5,278 nt of DNA from an uncultured Bacteroidales bacterium (lineage in GTDB: Bacteria; Bacteroidota; Bacteroidia; Bacteroidales; Paludibacteraceae): positions 1 to 5,278 of the forward strand of contig CAIWIS010000353.1 in assembly GCA_903912795.1 (NCBI GenBank). The letters are read 5' to 3'. The notes beneath the pieces are model-generated. The model saw nothing but the letters and a program-made list of their open reading frames with translations. It was not told the origin of the DNA and searched no databases. Position numbers and translations under genes: made by a program. Of the stretch, positions 1 through 5,278 are shown in pieces (the stretch's first letter is position 1; the number at the start of each line of letters is the position of its first letter).

Positions 1-440
1 CTCAATATGGCAAAATCATCAATTATAACCTCACCTGCCAACTGTGTCGAATTTGAAATAATAATATTATTGCCTAATAAGCAATCATGCGCCACATGGC
101 AATATGCCATAATCAAACAGTTGTTACCAATCACGGTTTTTCCTTTGGCCGATGTACCACGATTTACGGTTACATATTCGCGCAATGTGGTATTGTCACC
201 AATTATAACCAACGAATCTTCACCTTTGAATTTCAAATCCTGAGGAATAGCTCCAACTACAGCTCCTGGAAAAATCCGACAGTTTTTTCCAATTCGAACA
301 CCTTCCATTATTGTTACATTGGATCCAATCCATGTTCCTTCGCCAATTTCTACATTTTTATCAACTGTAACAAAAGGATCAATAACAACTGTAGATGCTA
401 TTTTGGCATCGGGATGGATATAAGCTAAAGGTTGTTTCAT
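1..440 (-). CDS. lpxA: LpxA, acyl-ACP--UDP-N-acetylglucosamine O-acyltransferase (N-terminal 146 residues, cut by window edge)
   Basis: This cytoplasmic enzyme does the first step of lipid A synthesis, transferring a 3-hydroxyacyl chain from ACP to the 3-OH of UDP-GlcNAc. The visible 146 residues start MKQPLAYIHPDAKIASTVVI and are built of left-handed beta-helix hexapeptide repeats (for example VEIGEG, VRIGKN, TVIGNN). Residues 62-74 (VGAIPQDLKFKGE) match the LpxA signature of E. coli (IGEVNQDLKYAGE). The segment HVAHDC at 115-120 carries the catalytic His (H118, aligned with E. coli His125), with H115 matching His122. The ATG at 440 lies 26 bp after the lpxC-fabZ stop, with no promoter box in the gap, so it is probably the last of three cotranscribed lpx genes. 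The C-terminal part, including the residue that sets acyl-chain length, lies outside the window. The lpxA call, as opposed to another hexapeptide transferase, is very secure. Confidence 0.96.
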   Translation of the reverse strand, partial: MKQPLAYIHPDAKIASTVVIDPFVTVDKNVEIGEGTWIGSNVTIMEGVRIGKNCRIFPGAVVGAIPQDLKFKGEDSLVIIGDNTTLREYVTVNRGTSAKGKTVIGNNCLIMAYCHVAHDCLLGNNIIISNSTQLAGEVIIDDFAIL

Positions 441-466
441 AAAAAGTTTAATATTTAAATGTGTGT

Positions 467-1849
467 TTATTTATTTTTTACAATTTGAGCCATAAACTCA
501 GCTTCGGCTACAATTTTTCCAGCTACAAAGGCATGACCTTTCATAATAACACAACCTCTGCGTATTGGCTCTGTCATTTCGAGTCTAAAAATTAAAGTAT
601 CGCCAGGCACCACTTTTTGGCGGAATTTCACATTGTCAATTTTCAAAAAATAGGTTGAATATCGCTCTGGATCTTCCAGTGTATTTAATACCATAATACC
701 ACCTGACTGAGCCATTGCTTCAATAATTAATACGCCAGGCATTACAGGTTCCTCTGGAAAATGACCCATAAAGAATGTTTCGTTTCCAGTTACATTTTTG
801 ACTCCAATAATAATATTTTTTTTAATATCAATTATTTTATCAACAAGCAGAAATGGCCAACGGTGAGGAAGTAATTTCTTAACGGCATTAATATCCAAAA
901 TTGGAGCTATTGTATCGTTATAAACCGGACATTGAACTTCCTGTTTTTTAATTTCTTTACGTATGATTTTGGCTAAATCAGTATTTATTTTGTGACCCGG
1001 ATAGCGTGCTATTACTTTGCCTTTTAATGGTTTACCTATTAACGACAAATCACCTATCACATCTAATAATTTATGACGAGCAGGTTCATTTTCAAAATTC
1101 AAAACGCCACTTAAATAGGCTGGCTTTGATGCATCAATGGTTTCTTGATGAAGTTTCAGAGCCAACTCGTCCATTTTTTCTTGCGAAATTAGTTCGTCGT
1201 AAATAACAATGGCATTTTTCAGGTCGCCACCTTTTATCAAATTCATGCTAAGCAATGGCTCAATTTCACGTACGAAAACGAATGTACGAGCGCTCGACAC
1301 TTCTTGTTTAAAATCTTTCAAGTCATCGAGCGATGCAAACTGATTGCCTAAAACGGGTGATTTGAATCCAATATGAACATCAACACTAAAAGTATCATCG
1401 GGCATGATGGTGATTTTAGCACCTGTTTCGGGTAGCGTATATTCAATTTTTTTGGTTACAACAAAATAATCTTTCTCAGCTTCTTGTTCCTGTATTCCTA
1501 CCTCTTCAATATTTTCAACATAAAACTTGGCACTACCATCCAGTATCGGAAATTCGGGAGCATTTACTTCGAGCAAACAATTATCCACACCATAAGCATA
1601 CAAAGTGGCTAAAGCATGTTCTACTGTACTAATCTGAACTTCACCTTTTTGTAAAACTGTACCACGTACTGTATGTGTAACATTTTCGGCTAATGCATCA
1701 ATAACTGGCTCTCCTTCAAGATCTACTCGTTTGATTTTTATTCCGTGATTCTCAGACGCAGGATGAAAAGTAAGCGTAATATCCAATCCTGTATGCAATC
1801 CCTTTCCACTTAAAGAAAATGCTTTGTTAATTGTTTTTTGATTTGACAT
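467..1849 (-). CDS. lpxC/fabZ: LpxC-FabZ fusion: UDP-3-O-acyl-GlcNAc deacetylase / 3-hydroxyacyl-ACP dehydratase
   Basis: This 460-residue bifunctional protein joins the committed step of lipid A synthesis to a fatty-acid-synthesis dehydratase. Residues ~1-305 are LpxC, a zinc deacetylase. The zinc ligands are visible as H78 (in VEHAL), H259 and D263 (in RHKLLDVIGDL). E77 and H286 (in YPGHKINTDL) match the catalytic Glu78 and His265 of E. coli, and PEFPILDGSA (98-107) is also family-typical. Compared with E. coli, there are about 25 extra residues at ~222-247, ahead of the NEPARHK motif. Residues ~319-460 are FabZ: LLPHRWPFLLVDKI (326-339), catalytic H363 in GHFPEEPVMPG, and E377 in EAMAQ. 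Both halves look catalytically intact and are read in one frame without a stop between them. This fusion is well known in Bacteroidota. The ATG at 1849 gives the usual N terminus (FSLSGKGLHTG at 11-21). It lies 58 bp after lpxD and 26 bp before lpxA. Confidence 0.97.
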   Translation of the reverse strand: MSNQKTINKAFSLSGKGLHTGLDITLTFHPASENHGIKIKRVDLEGEPVIDALAENVTHTVRGTVLQKGEVQISTVEHALATLYAYGVDNCLLEVNAPEFPILDGSAKFYVENIEEVGIQEQEAEKDYFVVTKKIEYTLPETGAKITIMPDDTFSVDVHIGFKSPVLGNQFASLDDLKDFKQEVSSARTFVFVREIEPLLSMNLIKGGDLKNAIVIYDELISQEKMDELALKLHQETIDASKPAYLSGVLNFENEPARHKLLDVIGDLSLIGKPLKGKVIARYPGHKINTDLAKIIRKEIKKQEVQCPVYNDTIAPILDINAVKKLLPHRWPFLLVDKIIDIKKNIIIGVKNVTGNETFFMGHFPEEPVMPGVLIIEAMAQSGGIMVLNTLEDPERYSTYFLKIDNVKFRQKVVPGDTLIFRLEMTEPIRRGCVIMKGHAFVAGKIVAEAEFMAQIVKNK

Positions 1850-1907
1850 TATATTTCTATCGACAGATTTATAGTGTTGTATAACGGCTTAATGCCGAAT
1901 ATTAGTT

Positions 1908-2951
1908 TTATTTATTTAAAGTTTGTAAAGCATCAACTTTTCGTTGCAAATCAAAAGTAATTCGCTGTAATTCAGGTAAGTTCTTAAATGCAATTGATGA
2001 CCGCTGAAACGATTTTAAATTAAAAGCAGGACTTCCCATATACATTTGATTTGGTTCTTTTATAGAGTTTGCAAGTCCACATTGTGCTCCAAAAATAGTA
2101 CCATCGGCTATATGTAAATGACCGGCTATACCAACTTGACCAGCAATAATGCAATTTTTTCCTATTTTTGTTGAGCCTGAAATTCCAGTTTGTGAGGCTA
2201 TAACCGTATTTTCACCAATTTCTACATTATGTGCTATCTGAATTAGATTATCTAGCTTAGCTCCTTTTCTAATTATTGTACTACCTAATGTTGCTCTATC
2301 AATAGTAGTATTTGCACCAATTTCTACATCATCTTCAATAACTACATTACCCAATTGAGGTATTTTTTTATAAACACCATCCTCTGCAGGTGCAAAACCA
2401 AATCCATCGGCACCAATACTTACGCCCGAATGAATAATACAATTGTTACCCAATACACAGTTTTTGTAAATATTTACATTGGCATGCAATACTACATTAT
2501 CACCAATTTGAGTACCTTCTTCGATACTGCAATGCGAATGAATATAGGCATTATTACCAATTTTCACTCCGGGAGCAATGTATACAAATGCTGCTATATA
2601 TGCATTATCGCCAATTTCAACATCCTCCGATATTTCAGAGCGCGATGAAATACCTGTTTTTTTTGGTTTGGACTGTTCAACAACCGACATCAAAAATGCC
2701 AACGATTCATACGCATTATCAACCCTAATAAGTGTTGCCTTTACTTCGCGTTCAGCATTAAAATCTTTATTTACCAGAATAATACTCGCATTACAATCAT
2801 AAATATACTGACTATATTTGGGGTTAGCCAAAAAACTCAATGTTCCAGGCTTACCTTCTTCAATTTTCGAAAAATCACTTACTTTTACCTTTGAATCTCC
2901 ATCAATAGTTCCTTTCAGAAAATCAGCAATTTGTTGAGCAGTAAACTCCAT
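1908..2951 (-). CDS. lpxD: LpxD, UDP-3-O-(3-hydroxyacyl)glucosamine N-acyltransferase
   Basis: This enzyme does the third step of lipid A synthesis, adding the amide-linked 3-hydroxyacyl chain to UDP-3-O-acyl-glucosamine. The protein has 347 residues, close to the E. coli length. It has an N-terminal uridine-binding domain (residues 1-~95, with GTLSFLANPKYSQYI at 36-50, like ITFLSNPKY of E. coli), a long left-handed beta-helix of hexapeptide repeats (~110-300), and a C-terminal helix (~320-345) expected to help form the trimer. KLDNLIQIAHNVEIG (232-246) holds the catalytic His (H241, aligned with E. coli His239). GADGFGFA (180-187) is also typical. The ATG at 2951 was chosen over a TTG 12 codons upstream at 2987, because MEFTAQQIADFL is the normal family N terminus and a promoter box overlaps the would-be extension. 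It is the first of three close lpx genes. Confidence 0.96.
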   Translation of the reverse strand: MEFTAQQIADFLKGTIDGDSKVKVSDFSKIEEGKPGTLSFLANPKYSQYIYDCNASIILVNKDFNAEREVKATLIRVDNAYESLAFLMSVVEQSKPKKTGISSRSEISEDVEIGDNAYIAAFVYIAPGVKIGNNAYIHSHCSIEEGTQIGDNVVLHANVNIYKNCVLGNNCIIHSGVSIGADGFGFAPAEDGVYKKIPQLGNVVIEDDVEIGANTTIDRATLGSTIIRKGAKLDNLIQIAHNVEIGENTVIASQTGISGSTKIGKNCIIAGQVGIAGHLHIADGTIFGAQCGLANSIKEPNQMYMGSPAFNLKSFQRSSIAFKNLPELQRITFDLQRKVDALQTLNK

Positions 2952-2971
2952 AGTAAAAAAAATTTTGGGTG

Positions 2972-2979
2972 CAAAGGTA
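2972..2979 (-). promoter_or_regulatory. Bacteroidota -7 box (TACCTTTG) for the lpxD-lpxC/fabZ-lpxA operon
   Basis: Read on the minus strand, the sequence is TACCTTTGCACCC, a perfect match to the Bacteroidota -7 consensus TAnnTTTG. It ends 20 bases before the lpxD ATG, so the leader would be short, roughly 10-15 bases. No convincing -33 TTTG lies at the usual distance; the nearest TTG-containing stretch is too close. No comparable box is seen in the gaps before lpxC-fabZ or lpxA, so this is the likely promoter for all three genes. The match is seen in the sequence; its activity is inferred. Confidence 0.7.
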
Positions 2980-3068
2980 CAAAACAAAATCCAATTTTTG
3001 GTTATTTGACCTTAATTCAGTTTATGAACGTTGAAACTAACAGAAACAATATATATCTAAGTTTTTTA

Positions 3069-3091
3069 TAATCAAATTATTGAGTTGATTA
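3069..3091. repeat. Short AT-rich inverted repeat between the HD gene and lpxD
   Basis: TAATCAA (3069-3075) and TTGATTA (3085-3091) are perfect 7-bp arms around a 9-base loop, about 20 bases past the HD gene stop. In the transcribed (minus) direction the arm is followed by an A-run, not a T-run, so it is not a standard intrinsic terminator. It could be a weak 3'-end stem or simply chance in AT-rich DNA. Confidence 0.25.
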
Positions 3092-3109
3092 ATACGCTAT
3101 TATGTTATA

Positions 3110-4339
3110 TTAAATTTTATAATGACAGAAAAAATACTTTTCAACCTTTTTTGTAAGTACCTGTATATTCAACATATCAGACACATCGGCAATATCTTTC
3201 ACTGTACCATCTTTCAATAATATATTAATATTATCATCCTCAGCCGAATAGGTATCAGTACTTACTATTTCATCACCTAAAAAATAGGATGCTTCATGCT
3301 TACTAATATCAAAATACTGCATATATTGGTGCAAATATTCATTATAAACTTCGCTTGTTACAGAGGCAGTATTTACATCTACTTTAAATAATTTCCTATT
3401 TGTAAAATCCCTACACAAAATAGATAAAACCTTGTCGGAATGATTTGACCAAACTTTTATAGCACTAATCAAATCCGAATCATCGAGCATTACAAAATGC
3501 GTTAAAGCTTCATCCGAATTTATAAACGAATTCTTACTAATTGTATTGTATAAAAAATAATTTAATGCAGGTGTTGCAAATAAAATTTCACCTTGCAATG
3601 CCAACTCTTTGGCTCTTTTAAGGATATTTACAAGCATTTTTTCGGCAGCTACAGAAGTTTTATGTAAATATACCTGCCAATACATCAATCGGCGTGCAAC
3701 TAAAAATTTTTCGATAGAATAAATACCTTTAATATCTACCACAAGCTCATCATCGTGCAAATTTAGCATCTTAATAATTCGAGCTGCACCAATAATCCCT
3801 TCACTTACACCCGAAAAAAAACTATCCCGACTTAAATAATCAAGTCGGTCCATATCCAATTGACCCGAAACAAGTTGGTGAAGAAACCTCTTTGGATAAC
3901 TTCCTTTAAATATGTCAATGGCAAGGTCAAGTTTATTTTCGAATGCTACATTTAAGCTTTGCATAAGCAAAAGCGAAATTTCTTCGTGACTGATGTCATT
4001 TACCAAACTATGTTCCAATGCATGCGAAAATGGTCCGTGACCAATATCGTGTAACAAGATGCAAGCACGCACAGCTTCCGCTTCGGCCGACGAAATATCA
4101 TGCCCTTGCTGACGAAGTTGTGTAATGGCTTCGCCCATAAGATGCATTGCACCCAACGAATGTTGCATGCGTGTGTGTTGCGCACCCGGATACACATACG
4201 ACGACAAACCTAACTGTTTGATTCTGTGTAATCTCTGAAAATATGGATGTTGAATTAAATCGTATAAAAATTCGCTTGGGATATTTATAAATCCAAAAAC
4301 AGGATCATTAATAATTTTTCGTTTGTTGGGTTTTTTCAC
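3110..4339 (-). CDS. HD-domain phosphohydrolase, SAMHD1/dGTPase-like (COG1078 type)
   Basis: This is a 409-residue soluble protein of the HD metal-dependent phosphohydrolase superfamily, closest by motif to the SAMHD1/YwfO-like group, some of which hydrolyse dNTPs. The N-terminal half (residues ~15-175) carries the whole metal/catalytic set: H60 in RMQHSLGAMHL, H97-D98 in LLHDIGHGPFSH, H101 and H106 in the same motif, H118 in SHEE, and D164 in LDMDRLDYLSRD. These match SAMHD1 His167, His206/Asp207, His210, His215, His233 and Asp311. The C-terminal ~200 residues have no motif I can name, though KFLVARRLMYWQVYLHK (211-227) fits the family. The start is GTG at 4339: an in-frame TAA lies five codons upstream (4355-4357) and the next Met is M58, inside the HD core. 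It precedes the lpx operon by 158 bp on the same strand. The substrate is unknown; dNTP hydrolysis is only the best guess. Confidence 0.9.
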   Translation of the reverse strand: MKKPNKRKIINDPVFGFINIPSEFLYDLIQHPYFQRLHRIKQLGLSSYVYPGAQHTRMQHSLGAMHLMGEAITQLRQQGHDISSAEAEAVRACILLHDIGHGPFSHALEHSLVNDISHEEISLLLMQSLNVAFENKLDLAIDIFKGSYPKRFLHQLVSGQLDMDRLDYLSRDSFFSGVSEGIIGAARIIKMLNLHDDELVVDIKGIYSIEKFLVARRLMYWQVYLHKTSVAAEKMLVNILKRAKELALQGEILFATPALNYFLYNTISKNSFINSDEALTHFVMLDDSDLISAIKVWSNHSDKVLSILCRDFTNRKLFKVDVNTASVTSEVYNEYLHQYMQYFDISKHEASYFLGDEIVSTDTYSAEDDNINILLKDGTVKDIADVSDMLNIQVLTKKVEKYFFCHYKI

Positions 4340-4367
4340 GTATTTAATTTTGTTTTAAAATAGATTG

Positions 4368-4375
4368 CAAAATAA
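4368..4375 (-). promoter_or_regulatory. Possible -7 box (TTATTTTG) for the HD gene
   Basis: On the minus strand, TTATTTTGCAATC matches the TAnnTTTG consensus at five of six fixed bases, with position two being T instead of A. It ends 28 bases before the GTG start, a plausible leader length. No clear -33 TTTG is seen at the right distance. It is the best candidate in this region, but the evidence is weak because the DNA is very AT-rich. Confidence 0.35.
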
Positions 4376-4412
4376 CAATTTTTTTTCAAGAAATCCCGTT
4401 TTATGCAAATAG

Positions 4413-4425
4413 AATTACAGTAATT
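4413..4425. repeat. 13-bp palindrome AATTAC-A-GTAATT
   Basis: Two perfect 6-bp arms surround a single central A. The site lies about 40 bp upstream of the possible HD-gene -7 box, where an activator could sit. In AT-rich DNA of this length one such palindrome is expected by chance, so a binding role is only a possibility. Confidence 0.25.
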
Positions 4426-4609
4426 TATCAGAAATTTTAATTCAGTATTTTATTTGCTAGTATAGTGTTTGATTTTTGCTTACAAATTGAATTTAATTCG
4501 TGCTCTTGGGTTACATTTCAATACTAATTGTTGTTAAATCTGAGCATTATAATAATGTATTTTTATTTTATAAATTTCAATCAATATTATATGTCTTTTT
4601 AATGCTATT

Positions 4610-4660
4610 ATTCGTATATTTGTATCATTAGTTTTTTAATATAGGTATTATTGTATCATT
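4610..4660 (+). repeat. Direct repeat, 31-bp period, upstream of the NifA-like gene
   Basis: TTGTATCATT occurs exactly at 4620-4629 and again at 4651-4660. The match extends leftward: 4610-4629 and 4641-4660 agree at 16 of 20 positions, sharing AT..GTAT..TTGTATCATT. The 31-bp spacing is close to three helical turns. Each copy overlaps a -7-like octamer: TATATTTG in the first (perfect) and TATTATTG in the second (one mismatch). It may be a duplicated promoter or an operator pair controlling the regulator gene. Confidence 0.5.
4615..4622 (+). promoter_or_regulatory. Bacteroidota -7 box (TATATTTG) for the NifA-like gene
   Basis: TATATTTG is a perfect match to TAnnTTTG and faces the NifA-like gene, whose ATG begins 58 bases after the box ends. 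This would give a leader of about 50 bases. A T-rich stretch at 4596-4600 lies upstream, but it is not a clean -33 TTTG at standard spacing. The box overlaps the first copy of the 31-bp-spaced direct repeat. Confidence 0.6.
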
Positions 4661-4668
4661 TTAATACA
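4652..4668. promoter_or_regulatory. Inverted repeat TGTAT-N7-ATACA just upstream of the NifA-like start
   Basis: Perfect 5-bp arms (4652-4656 and 4664-4668) form a 17-bp dyad that ends 12 bases before the ATG and lies downstream of the main -7 box, where a repressor could block the transcript. It resembles the NifA upstream site TGT-N10-ACA, but the spacing is N11 and the position is wrong for an activator. The arms are short and AT-rich, so chance is a real alternative. Confidence 0.3.
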
Positions 4669-4680
4669 CATATAGTTATA

Positions 4681-5278
4681 ATGAATACATTTTGTAAATT
4701 TAATTCTCCAGAGTGTTACGGCGCTAGAGAATTGGAGGTATTGCTCGAAATCAGCTATTTGTTAAGCAACAAAGATATTGATTTAGATGACGTAATAAAA
4801 TTGCTTGCCGAACATTTAAGCGCCGAACGATTAATAGTTACATTAGTTAACAGAGAAAGCGCTGAAATATTGATTGAAGGTTCGTTTGGATTAAGTTCAA
4901 CTGAACGAAAAAATGCAGTTTATAAAGTTGGAAAGGGGATAATAGGAAAAGTTATTAACTCCGGCGAAACGGTATTAATCAAAAAAATTGCTGATTCGAA
5001 GGAGTTCTTAAATCTGACGAAAGCTCCAACACAGATTAATGGTTCGGATGTATCATTCATTTGTACACCAGTGAGGTACAAAGACGAGATAATCGGATCG
5101 CTTAGTTTTCATAAAGTGTACAATGCTGTTTTTTCGTACGATTACGACACTCGATTCCTGAAAATTGTAGGTTCGATGATTGGGCGTACCATGCGTCGAA
5201 GACAGGAATATGCGGAGGAAATGGAACTACTACGTGCCGAAAATCAAAGTTTGCGCGGAGAACTTCGAAACCGGATTA
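4681..5278 (+). CDS. NifA/AnfA-like sigma-54-dependent activator, N-terminal GAF region (cut by window edge)
   Basis: The visible 199 residues are the sensory half of a probable NifA-type transcription activator. NifA proteins switch on nitrogenase genes with sigma-54 RNA polymerase. Residues ~18-172 form a GAF domain: ELEVLLEISYLLSN (17-30), LIVTLVNRES (51-60), YKVGKGIIGKVINSGETVLI (81-100), DVSFICTPVRYKDEIIGSLS (123-142) and FLKIVGSMIG (159-168). These follow the NifA pattern of VTLVNR, GEGI.GKV and SFICVPI...VIG. Residues ~175-198 (EYAEEMELLRAENQSLRGEL) are the charged coiled-coil linker that normally leads into the AAA+ domain. That domain and the HTH lie beyond the window, so the sigma-54 link is inferred. 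Two Cys, C5 and C12, sit ahead of the GAF domain. The ATG at 4681 is the only ATG after an in-frame TAG at 4642-4644, and no Shine-Dalgarno is seen. A GAF regulator outside nitrogen fixation is the main alternative. Confidence 0.8.
   Translation, partial: MNTFCKFNSPECYGARELEVLLEISYLLSNKDIDLDDVIKLLAEHLSAERLIVTLVNRESAEILIEGSFGLSSTERKNAVYKVGKGIIGKVINSGETVLIKKIADSKEFLNLTKAPTQINGSDVSFICTPVRYKDEIIGSLSFHKVYNAVFSYDYDTRFLKIVGSMIGRTMRRRQEYAEEMELLRAENQSLRGELRNRI

Larger units (their letters stand above)
4340..4680. other. Divergent intergenic region between the HD gene and the NifA-like gene
   Basis: This 341-bp stretch is much more AT-rich than the flanking genes and holds no coding frame I can support. 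It separates two divergent genes and so should contain both promoters. Candidate -7 boxes lie near each end (4368-4375 minus, 4615-4622 plus). In between are a 13-bp palindrome (4413-4425) and a direct-repeat module (4610-4660). I looked for a sigma-54 -24/-12 promoter (GG-N10-GC) and for the strict NifA upstream site TGT-N10-ACA and saw neither. No tRNA or other recognisable RNA gene is visible. Confidence 0.7.

Noticed and set aside
7..428. Two plus-strand open frames over the left end
   Set aside because: Both are antisense to lpxA, whose protein is clearly recognisable; the translations show no family motif.
1006..1206. Plus-strand open frame of 66 codons
   Set aside because: Antisense to the conserved LpxC domain, with no recognisable protein and no promoter.
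1885..1897. CGGC-N5-GCCG hairpin between lpxD and lpxC-fabZ as a terminator
   Set aside because: The stem is only 4 bp, no T-run follows in the transcribed direction, and a terminator here would split an otherwise tight operon.
2355..2802. Two plus-strand open frames inside lpxD
   Set aside because: Antisense shadows of the hexapeptide-repeat region, whose repetitive codons keep the opposite frames open.
1908..2951. Hexapeptide-coding repeats in lpxD as a DNA repeat array or CRISPR
   Set aside because: Recurring motifs such as accaatttctaca reflect the I-G-x-N protein repeat of the beta-helix; spacing is irregular and the DNA units diverge.
3061..3091. Intrinsic terminator after the HD gene
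   Set aside because: The T-run is on the plus strand only; in the minus-strand transcript the hairpin is followed by A residues.
4000..4197. Minus-strand open frame of 65 codons
   Set aside because: Lies in another frame within the HD catalytic domain, which is strongly conserved in the main frame.
4340..4680. Sigma-54 promoter or classic NifA upstream site
   Set aside because: No GG-N10-GC element and no TGT-N10-ACA was seen by eye; the nearest dyad has N11 spacing.

Overview
The window looks like chromosomal DNA from a member of the Bacteroidota, probably near the Bacteroidales. The evidence is AT-rich sequence, an LpxC-FabZ fusion (a hallmark of this phylum), Bacteroidota-type -7 promoter boxes (TAnnTTTG) and no Shine-Dalgarno-like purine tracts before the starts. 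The genus cannot be read from the sequence.

Layout: positions 1-4339 are all on the minus strand. In transcription order they hold an HD-domain phosphohydrolase (GTG start at 4339), then lpxD, then lpxC-fabZ, then lpxA, which runs off the left edge. Positions 4340-4680 are a very AT-rich divergent intergenic region. From 4681 to the right edge, on the plus strand, lies the start of a NifA-like regulator: a GAF domain plus a coiled-coil linker, cut off before the AAA+ and HTH domains.

How the genes work together: LpxA, LpxC and LpxD catalyse the first three steps of lipid A synthesis (O-acylation of UDP-GlcNAc, deacetylation, N-acylation). The FabZ half of the fusion is the fatty-acid-synthesis dehydratase that competes for the same 3-hydroxyacyl-ACP pool. 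The three genes are close together (58 bp and 26 bp gaps). The only good promoter box seen for them is just upstream of lpxD, so they probably form one operon. The HD gene is 158 bp upstream and its link to lipid A is positional only. All visible catalytic residues are intact in the lipid A genes and the HD gene.

The less ordinary part is the right end. The NifA-like gene suggests that a nitrogen-fixation or other sigma-54-dependent regulon may exist in this organism. Its protein has a Cys pair at the extreme N terminus, and its promoter region contains a 31-bp-spaced direct repeat that duplicates the -7 box. I found no clear evidence of a wholly new system; the rest is well-conserved housekeeping DNA.
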